Shown: positions 10,279 through 16,107 of the stretch, in pieces
Position numbering within the stretch: position 1 is the stretch's first letter
Layout of the letters: each line of letters begins with the position of its first letter
Assembly: GCA_009937575.1 (NCBI GenBank)
Contig: JAACFI010000006.1
Location: 1 to 36,989, forward strand
Direction of reading: 5' to 3'
DNA length: 36,989 bases
DNA from: Haliea sp.
Lineage (GTDB): Bacteria > Pseudomonadota > Gammaproteobacteria > Pseudomonadales > Halieaceae
The notes under the pieces: generated by a model
Database searches by the model: none
Told to the model about the DNA's origin: nothing
What the model saw: the letters and a program-made list of their open reading frames with translations, nothing else
Program-made: the position numbers and the translations under genes

Positions 10279-10677
10279 ATGAATTCCACCCGCATACTCT
10301 CCCCGCTGCTGTTGTTACTGCCCCTGGTAACGTTCGCAGATGCCGATACGGACGCCGTCAACGAACGCCTGCCGGTGAGAAAGGCGGAGCTTGAGAGCCA
10401 CTGGCAGGTCGACTGCCTGGGTAGTTGGTCGGCTGTTACAGAGGCCTTCGAACAGGGCCCGGAACCGGCGGATTGCCGCCCTGCTCCGGAGCAGAGACGG
10501 CAGCTGGAACTGTGCGCCTTCATCTACCAGCCCCCCGGGGAAATATCACGGCACGACTGCCCCGACTACCGCGGCCTGCTGCGGTTGCTGGACGCCACTC
10601 CGGCGCGGGACTGCGACCAACTGGCGGGATGGTTCGGCACCCGAACGGACTGCGCGGACAATACTCCCACAAATTGA
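10279..10677 (+). CDS. Secreted six-cysteine protein of unknown function
   Basis: I do not recognise this 132-aa protein. An N-terminal signal peptide (about 1-20, ending VTFADA) indicates export. The mature part has six cysteines, five of them preceded by Asp (DC) or in similar short contexts, and no CxxCH, so it is not a c-type cytochrome; three disulfides or a metal site are possible. It is acidic and soluble. It is divergent from nirI and precedes the NOR operon, so a role in nitrogen-oxide metabolism is inferred only from position. The ATG is kept because the signal peptide starts there. GAGG lies about 12 nt upstream, which means the mRNA must begin close to the FNR box and not 41.5 bp after it. 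Confidence 0.72.
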   Translation: MNSTRILSPLLLLLPLVTFADADTDAVNERLPVRKAELESHWQVDCLGSWSAVTEAFEQGPEPADCRPAPEQRRQLELCAFIYQPPGEISRHDCPDYRGLLRLLDATPARDCDQLAGWFGTRTDCADNTPTN

Positions 10678-10710
10678 CCGGCTATTAATCAAGCCCCCGC
10701 GAACAAATCA

Positions 10711-10724
10711 TTGATCGAGGTCAA
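10711..10724 (+). promoter_or_regulatory. FNR/Anr-type box of the NOR operon
   Basis: TTGATCGAGGTCAA matches 9 of 10 consensus bases. TACCAT (10747-10752) is centred exactly 32 bp downstream and fits a -10, giving a start near 10759 and a 56-nt leader before the 51-aa gene. This is class II FNR geometry. Confidence 0.82.
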
Positions 10725-10757
10725 GATACGGCCCCGACGGCGGGAGTACCATCATCG

Positions 10758-10785
10758 AAAGCCTGACCCGCGAGGTGGGCTTTTT
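10758..10785 (+). terminator. Hairpin with short T-tract in the NOR leader
   Basis: AAAGCC (10758-10763) pairs with GGCTTT (10778-10783), with an inner ACC/GGT extension, followed by TT. It could end transcription of the six-Cys gene. It also starts at the predicted first base of the NOR mRNA, so it may instead be a 5' stabilising hairpin or attenuator. The U-run is short. Confidence 0.45.
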
Positions 10786-10814
10786 CACTTTCACTGATCA
10801 GGGAGAACAGAACA

Positions 10815-10970
10815 ATGTCCGATCAGGATCAAGCCGATTCCGGCGAAGTACCAATGATGCAAAAGTTACTGGACAACCCATTCCTGCTGCTTTTCCTGGG
10901 TGTAGCATCGCCTGCCCTGCTGTATCTGGTGTGGGGATTAGCGGAGATTTTCACTATTCCCGTTCGCTGA
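10815..10970 (+). CDS. 51-aa single-pass membrane peptide, first gene of the NOR operon
   Basis: The small ORF begins at an ATG with GGGAG about 10 nt upstream and ends at TGA 10968-10970. It encodes a soluble, acidic N-terminus (about 1-20) and one clear membrane helix (LLLFLGVASPALLYLVWG, about 24-41), ending in VR. It precedes the CuA subunit by 38 bp and follows a class II FNR promoter, so it is translated first. Small hydrophobic subunits (CcoQ-like or subunit IV-like) are common in heme-copper oxidases, and a similar structural or assembly role is inferred. I cannot assign it to a family. Confidence 0.8.
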   Translation: MSDQDQADSGEVPMMQKLLDNPFLLLFLGVASPALLYLVWGLAEIFTIPVR

Positions 10971-11008
10971 TTACGCGAAATAACGAGAACCCATAAGGGG
11001 GTCTGAAT

Positions 11009-11551
11009 ATGTCCAGCCTGTCGCCTCCCGCCAAAAAACTCTGGTGGAAAGAGCCAATTCATAAATCCGAGCTGCTGTGGATATCGCTGGTCTTCGTCTG
11101 GGGCCTGGTGATGACCTTCATGATGCCCTACTGGCACGTGGTGGGAAAACAGAACCTCGGTACCGATACCTACAAGACCACGCCCAAGGCTTTCCAGGCC
11201 GCTACCGAGGCCTTCGTGGAGAAGTACGAGGTGCGCAAGGAGGGGCCGCGCAACTACCCGGTCGTGGCGCCGCCGGCGGGTGGCGATGTCTACCTGATCG
11301 CCCGCCTGTGGGACTGGTGGCCCATCGTTGAACTGAAGAAAGGCGAAACCTACCGCTTCCACCTGTCTTCCCTGGACTGGCAGCACGGATTCTCCCTGCA
11401 ACCGGCCAATATCAACATCCAGGTCGTACCCAACTATGAGCACGTATTCAACCTGACGCCCAACGAGACAGGCGAATACTCGGTCATCTGCAACGAATAC
11501 TGTGGCGTCGGTCATCACCTGATGATCGGCAAGATCCACGTGGTCGATTAG
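11009..11551 (+). CDS. norS: CuA-containing subunit II of an atypical heme-copper NO reductase
   Basis: This 180-aa protein has one N-terminal membrane helix (about 22-42) and a periplasmic cupredoxin domain. The full CuA ligand set is present: His126, then Cys161, Glu163, Cys165, His169 and Met172 in CNEYCGVGHHLM. It takes electrons from a periplasmic donor and passes them to subunit I. One helix and a short chain resemble ba3-type subunit II more than mitochondrial-type subunit II. The symbol norS is tentative: it follows the gene order norS-norY-senC known from ammonia oxidisers. A canonical oxidase subunit II is the alternative, judged less likely because of the next gene. Confidence 0.85.
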   Translation: MSSLSPPAKKLWWKEPIHKSELLWISLVFVWGLVMTFMMPYWHVVGKQNLGTDTYKTTPKAFQAATEAFVEKYEVRKEGPRNYPVVAPPAGGDVYLIARLWDWWPIVELKKGETYRFHLSSLDWQHGFSLQPANINIQVVPNYEHVFNLTPNETGEYSVICNEYCGVGHHLMIGKIHVVD

Positions 11552-11562
11552 GAGAACGGGAC

Positions 11563-13257
11563 ATGGCTACTACAACATTCAGAACCTGTCCGGACACCGG
11601 TCTCAAGTTTTTCAACTCTACCGAAAACCTGCTTAAGGCCAACGCAGTGGCGGCGGTGGTCTTCCTGCTGGTAGGCGGGTTGCACGGACTGCTGGTGGGC
11701 ATGACCCGCTGGCAGGCAGTTCACCTGCTGGGCGCAGAAGATTTCTACATGGTGCTCACTGCCCACGGCCTCAACGTACTGATTTTCTGGATCATCTTTT
11801 TCGAGATCGCGGTGCTGTATTTCGCCTCTTCGGTTTTGCTGGGCTGCCGCCTGGCCACGCCCAAGTGGGCCTGGGCAGGCTTTGCACTGATGGTCATCGG
11901 CGCCGTGATGAACAACGTGGTGGTACTGCAGGGCAACGCCAGCGTAATGATGACCTCTTACGCACCAATGGAGGCGCCGCCCCTGTTCTACCTCAGCCTG
12001 ATTCTGTTTGCGGTGGGCGCCCTGATTGGCTGCTTCGTGTTCTTCGGCACCCTGGTGGTTGCCAAGAACGACAAGACCTACGAGGGCTCCGTGCCCCTGG
12101 TGACCTTCGGTGCCATCACCGCGGCAATTATCGCGGTGTTCACCATCGTCAGTGGCGCCATCATCCTGATACCGACCTTGTTGTGGAGTCTCGGCCTGGT
12201 GGGTGAAATCGACGCCCTTGCCTACCGCCTGATCTGGTGGGCCTTCGGTCACTCCTCACAGCAAATCAACGTATCGGCCCACGTGGCGGTGTGGTACGCC
12301 ATCGCAGCCATCCTGTTCGGCGCAAAGCCGCTATCGGAAAAGGTGAGTCGCACGGCCTTCCTGATGTACATCCTGTTCCTGCAAATCGCCAGTGCACACC
12401 ATCTGCTGGTGGACCCGGGTGTCAGCTCCAACTTCAAGATGTTCAACACCAGCTATGCCATGTACCTGGCGGTCATGGCGTCCATGGTGCACGGTCTCAC
12501 CGTTCCCGGTTCCATCGAGGCGGCCCAGCGGGCCAGAGGACACAGCGCCGGTCTGTTTACCTGGCTGCGCAAGGCACCATGGGGCAATCCGACCTTTTCG
12601 GGCATGTTCATCTCCCTGGTTGGCTTCGGATTTCTCGGCGGTATCACTGGCGTGGTCATGGGGGCGGAGCAGATCAACCTGCTGGTGCACAACACCCTGT
12701 ATGTACCGGGCCATTTCCACGCCACCGTGGTGGTGGGCACCACCCTGGCATTCATGGCCCTCACCTACTGGCTGGTGCCGGTGCTGTTCCGCCGTGAAAT
12801 TGTCATGAAGGGCCTGGCGAAATGGCAGCCCTATCTGTTCGGCCTGGGCATGTCCGGGGTCTCCCTGTTCCTGATGGGCGCGGGCACCCTGGGTGTACCG
12901 CGTCGTCACTGGGATATCGGGTTCGCCGCCACCGGTGGTATTACCCACGATTTCCCCGCCGCCGCCTATACCATGCTGGCCCTCAATGGCCTGTCAGTCA
13001 TCGTGGCAGTGATCGGCGGGGCAGCCTTCTGTGTAATCATCGTAGGCTCCCTGCTGTTCGGGCGTAAGCTTGGCGACCAGAAGATGAGTGAGCAGTGGAT
13101 CGCCGATCCAGTGACAGATGAAGAATACAGTGCCAACGGGGGGAGTGCTTTCGCCATCCCGGGTACGGTAGTATTGGCGATGGTGTTCTTCGTCAGCTTC
13201 GCGCTGTACTACTTCATCAACTGGAAGTACCTGGCAGAGACCTGGGGTATCAGCTAG
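11563..13257 (+). CDS. norY: Catalytic heme-copper subunit I, probable CuA-type nitric oxide reductase
   Basis: The 564-aa polytopic protein has at least 12 helices and all six canonical ligands: His68 (low-spin heme), His230, His279 and His280 (CuB), and His384/His386 in VPGHFH. In O2 reductases His230 begins GHPEVY, whose Tyr is cross-linked to the CuB His. Here the motif is GHSSQQ, with Gln234 at the Tyr position. Loss of that Tyr is expected for a NO reductase rather than an oxidase. The CuA partner, SenC, FNR box and nearby nirS support reduction of NO to N2O. Several CuA-type NOR classes are described (eNOR, bNOR, sNOR, gNOR, nNOR); I cannot place it without a tree. The gene starts 11 bp after norS, with GGAG upstream. 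The symbol is tentative. Confidence 0.85.
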   Translation: MATTTFRTCPDTGLKFFNSTENLLKANAVAAVVFLLVGGLHGLLVGMTRWQAVHLLGAEDFYMVLTAHGLNVLIFWIIFFEIAVLYFASSVLLGCRLATPKWAWAGFALMVIGAVMNNVVVLQGNASVMMTSYAPMEAPPLFYLSLILFAVGALIGCFVFFGTLVVAKNDKTYEGSVPLVTFGAITAAIIAVFTIVSGAIILIPTLLWSLGLVGEIDALAYRLIWWAFGHSSQQINVSAHVAVWYAIAAILFGAKPLSEKVSRTAFLMYILFLQIASAHHLLVDPGVSSNFKMFNTSYAMYLAVMASMVHGLTVPGSIEAAQRARGHSAGLFTWLRKAPWGNPTFSGMFISLVGFGFLGGITGVVMGAEQINLLVHNTLYVPGHFHATVVVGTTLAFMALTYWLVPVLFRREIVMKGLAKWQPYLFGLGMSGVSLFLMGAGTLGVPRRHWDIGFAATGGITHDFPAAAYTMLALNGLSVIVAVIGGAAFCVIIVGSLLFGRKLGDQKMSEQWIADPVTDEEYSANGGSAFAIPGTVVLAMVFFVSFALYYFINWKYLAETWGIS

Positions 13258-13281
13258 GACGCTTTCCACAAGCGGTTATAC

Positions 13282-14088
13282 ATGCACAAGTGTCTATGGC
13301 CGGCTCTCGCCGGCCTTTTTCTTTCAGCGGCGGCAATTGCCACGGCGGAGCCTGATTTTTCCGCCTTCAGCCGCGACGATGCCCTGGCCTACAGTCAGGC
13401 GGTCATCGGCAATTCCCTGGAGAATGTCGAGCTCGTGACTTCCGAGGGGTTGCCGGTATCCCTGGCGGACTACCGCGGCAAGCCGCTGGTGATCAGCATG
13501 ATCTTCACCAGCTGCCACCATATCTGCCCCACCACCACCCAGCACCTGGACCAGGTGGTAAAAAAGGCGCGCGACGCACTGGACGAGGACAGCTTTCGGG
13601 TGGTCACGGTGGGCTTCGATACGCCTAACGACCATCCGCAGCGCATGGCGAGCTTTCGCGACAGCAACGGGGTGACCGATACTCGCTGGGATTTCCTGTC
13701 GGCAGACGAGGAGAACATACGTTCGCTGACCCGCCAGCTGGGCTTTATCTACATGCCCTCCCCCAGAGGCTTCGACCACCTGATCCAGTCCTCCATTATC
13801 GATGCCCAGGGCAAGGTATACCGCCAGGTGTATGGCATTACCTTCCCCACGCCAAAGTTGATCGAGCCGCTGAAACAACTGGTGTTCGGTGAGCCCGCCA
13901 GCCCCTCCACGCTGGACTACCTGGAAAACCGCATCCGACTGTTCTGCACCGTCTACGACCCGGCAACGGACAGCTACCACATCGATATCTCAGTATTCAT
14001 CGGGACCTTCGTAGGGCTGATCGTCTCCATTATTTTCGCGCGCGCCCTGATCATCGAGTGGCGTCGCAGTATCAAGGCGAACCGATGA
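13282..14088 (+). CDS. senC: SCO1/SenC-family copper chaperone for CuA assembly
   Basis: The 268-aa protein has a signal peptide (about 1-22), a thioredoxin-fold SCO domain and, unusually placed, a C-terminal membrane helix (about 236-258). The copper-binding residues are Cys78 and Cys82 in TSCHHICP and His166 in GFDHLIQ. SCO proteins deliver copper to, or reduce, the CuA site of subunit II, so this fits the norS product. The start is fixed by the signal peptide. Codons 6-15 overlap a strong terminator-like hairpin (13298-13325), so expression may be set lower than that of norS-norY. It overlaps the next gene by ATGA. Confidence 0.9.
   Translation: MHKCLWPALAGLFLSAAAIATAEPDFSAFSRDDALAYSQAVIGNSLENVELVTSEGLPVSLADYRGKPLVISMIFTSCHHICPTTTQHLDQVVKKARDALDEDSFRVVTVGFDTPNDHPQRMASFRDSNGVTDTRWDFLSADEENIRSLTRQLGFIYMPSPRGFDHLIQSSIIDAQGKVYRQVYGITFPTPKLIEPLKQLVFGEPASPSTLDYLENRIRLFCTVYDPATDSYHIDISVFIGTFVGLIVSIIFARALIIEWRRSIKANR
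13298..13325 (+). terminator. Terminator-like hairpin inside the start of senC
   Basis: GGCCGGC (13298-13304) and GCCGGCC (13309-13315) form a perfect 7-bp GC stem with a 4-nt loop, followed by TTTTTCTTTC. It has every element of an intrinsic terminator but lies 16-43 nt inside senC, within the signal-peptide codons. It could give partial termination after norS-norY. Confidence 0.65.
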
Positions 14089-15620
14089 AGGCGCTGTTGA
14101 AAAAGGGCTTCAACCACCTGGACAGCTTTTTCTCGGTTTTCTTCACGCCCAAATGGAACCCCATGTACCAGTTGGGGGCACTGTCGTTTTTCTACTACTG
14201 GATCGTCGCCATCACCGGCGTCTACCTGTTCATCTTCTTCGAAACCAGCATCTCCGGCGCCTACAGTTCCATCGAGCGCATTACCCATGATCAGTGGTAC
14301 ATCGGTGGTGTCATGCGCAGTTTTCACCGCTATGCCTCAGCGGCCATGGGTATCTGCGTCACCCTGCACCTGGTGCGCGAATACGCCATGGACCGTTACA
14401 GCGGCCCGCGCTGGTTCAGCTGGGTCACCGGCATACCGCTGCTGTGGCTGCTGTTCGCCTCAGCCATCGGCGGCTACTGGCTGGTGTGGGACCAGCTGGC
14501 CCAGTACATCGCCATACTGACCGCCGAGTGGTTCGACTGGCTGCCGATCATGGTGGATCCCATGGCCAGCAATTTCCTCAACGAATCCACCCTCAGCGAC
14601 CGCTTTTTCTCCCTGCTGGTATTCCTGCACATCGGCATTCCGCTGGCACTGCTGCTGGGCATGTTTATTCACATCAAGCGCGTCACCGGCGCCCGCACCA
14701 ACCCCGCCAGCGGCCTGGCCATAGGTACCCTGCTGGCTATGCTGGTGGTATCCCTAGTGTGGCCGGCCCTCAGCCAGGCGCCCGCCAACCTGGACGTTGC
14801 GGTAACGGAGGTTGGCCTGGACTGGGTGTTCCTCAACCCCTACCCGCTGATCAACAGCTGGGGGCCGGGCCAGACCTGGGCGCTGCTGGTGGGACTTTCC
14901 TGCATTCTCACCCTGCTCCCCTGGCTGCCCTCGAAACGCCCTGAACAGACGCCGGTGGCAGTGGTGGACCCGGACAACTGCAATGGCTGCGGCTGGTGCC
15001 TGGCGGACTGCCCCTACGAGGCGGTGAGCATGAAGGACCACGATTACAAGAAGGATCACAAGCAATCGGTGGTAGACCCCGACCTCTGTGTCAGCTGCGG
15101 AATCTGCGCAGGGGCCTGTCCCTCATCGTCACCGTTCCGGCATGTGGACGAATTGACCACCGGAATCAGCATCCCGGGCTTTCACATCAAGGAGCTGCTG
15201 TCCCTGACCGAGAACAAGCTTAAAGCCCTGGATTCCGTTGCACCACATATCATGCTCTATGGCTGCGACCACGGCAGTACCGTGGATCAGCTGGAGTCGG
15301 GCAGCGTGGCCGCCATCAGCATGCCCTGTTCAGCGCTGGTACCGCCCGCTTTTATCGACTACGTGCTACGCAGGGGCCTGGCTGATGGCGTGATCATCAG
15401 CGGTTGCTGTGAGGGAGACTGCTATTACCGCCTTGGCAATACCTGGCTGGACCAGCGTTTCAGCCAGGAGCGCATGCCGATCCTGCGCACCCGGGTACCA
15501 AGGGAGAAGGTCCGCCTGAGCTGGCTGGGTGTGCAGGGCACCGCGCAACTGGGCACTGAAATCGAGGAATTCCAGCACTATCTCCACCACGCCGAGGAGG
15601 AGGAAGCCTACTATGGCTGA
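14085..15620 (+). CDS. Fusion: cytochrome b - two [4Fe-4S] ferredoxin motifs - MvhD/FlpD-like domain
   Basis: This 511-aa protein joins three redox modules. Residues about 25-215 are a cytochrome b N-terminal domain with bis-His pairs His81/His95 and His182/His196, both H-x13-H as in bc1. Two more helices follow (about 210-228 and 264-282). Next are two complete [4Fe-4S] motifs (Cys299, 302, 305, 309 and Cys335, 338, 341, 345). The C-terminus (about 385-480) resembles the MvhD/FlpD subunit, with Cys393, Cys415 and SGCCEGDCYYRLGN (Cys441, 442, 446). Basic residues after helices 4 and 6 place the Fe-S part in the cytoplasm. A link between cytoplasmic reductant, quinone and the NOR is inferred. 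The ATG at 14085 overlaps the senC stop (ATGA), better than an upstream GTG. Confidence 0.88.
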   Translation: MKALLKKGFNHLDSFFSVFFTPKWNPMYQLGALSFFYYWIVAITGVYLFIFFETSISGAYSSIERITHDQWYIGGVMRSFHRYASAAMGICVTLHLVREYAMDRYSGPRWFSWVTGIPLLWLLFASAIGGYWLVWDQLAQYIAILTAEWFDWLPIMVDPMASNFLNESTLSDRFFSLLVFLHIGIPLALLLGMFIHIKRVTGARTNPASGLAIGTLLAMLVVSLVWPALSQAPANLDVAVTEVGLDWVFLNPYPLINSWGPGQTWALLVGLSCILTLLPWLPSKRPEQTPVAVVDPDNCNGCGWCLADCPYEAVSMKDHDYKKDHKQSVVDPDLCVSCGICAGACPSSSPFRHVDELTTGISIPGFHIKELLSLTENKLKALDSVAPHIMLYGCDHGSTVDQLESGSVAAISMPCSALVPPAFIDYVLRRGLADGVIISGCCEGDCYYRLGNTWLDQRFSQERMPILRTRVPREKVRLSWLGVQGTAQLGTEIEEFQHYLHHAEEEEAYYG

Positions 15621-16107
15621 TCTTCGTCGCTACCTGGGCCAGGCCCTGCTCTATGCCGCATTCTTCGTGCCCCTGGTGTACATCACCCACCTGCCGACTT
15701 TCACCCACCTCGAAGAGGATATGGCGGTACTGAAAATCGCCGTGCGCCACGCCGGCAAGATCATCGGGGAGTGCAAACCCCTGAGCGGTGCGGAGTACGA
15801 CAAGCTGCCCAGCAACATGAAACGCCCGGAGATCTGTCCCCGGGAGCGCTCGCCCCTGCAACTGGAGTTGCTACTCGACGGTGAATCGCTGTACCGTGCC
15901 ACCGTGTCGCCCTCAGGGCTGCACAACGACGGGGTGTCCAGTATGTACCAGCGGTTCGAAGTCCCGGCGGGTGCGCATCACCTGCAACTGCTGATGAACG
16001 ATGATGTCGCCAGCGAGGGCTATACCTGGCAGCTGGAACGGGACGTGGTATTAGAGCCCGCCCAGGTGATGGTGGCCAGTTTCAAAGAGGGATTCAGGTT
16101 ACAGTGA
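15613..16107 (+). CDS. Membrane-anchored protein of unknown function in the NOR operon
   Basis: I do not recognise this 164-aa protein. One N-terminal helix (about 8-25) is followed by a soluble, probably periplasmic, beta-rich domain with two cysteines (GECKPL and PEICPRE), suggesting a disulfide or metal site. The ATG at 15613 overlaps the preceding stop by 8 bases, with GAGGAGGAGG just upstream, so translation is coupled. It overlaps the next gene by GTGA. This embedding makes it a likely structural or assembly partner of the cytochrome b fusion or the second heme-copper protein. Confidence 0.78.
   Translation: MADLRRYLGQALLYAAFFVPLVYITHLPTFTHLEEDMAVLKIAVRHAGKIIGECKPLSGAEYDKLPSNMKRPEICPRERSPLQLELLLDGESLYRATVSPSGLHNDGVSSMYQRFEVPAGAHHLQLLMNDDVASEGYTWQLERDVVLEPAQVMVASFKEGFRLQ

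Noticed and set aside
10829-12948. Long minus-strand frames (236, 234 and 205 aa) opposite norS and norY
   Set aside because: The plus-strand proteins have complete metal-ligand motifs; the antisense frames are rich in His, Gln and Gly with no recognisable fold.
11009-13257. Ordinary cytochrome c oxidase subunits I and II
   Set aside because: CuA and His ligands would fit, but the cross-linked Tyr is Gln and the context is FNR-controlled nir/nor.
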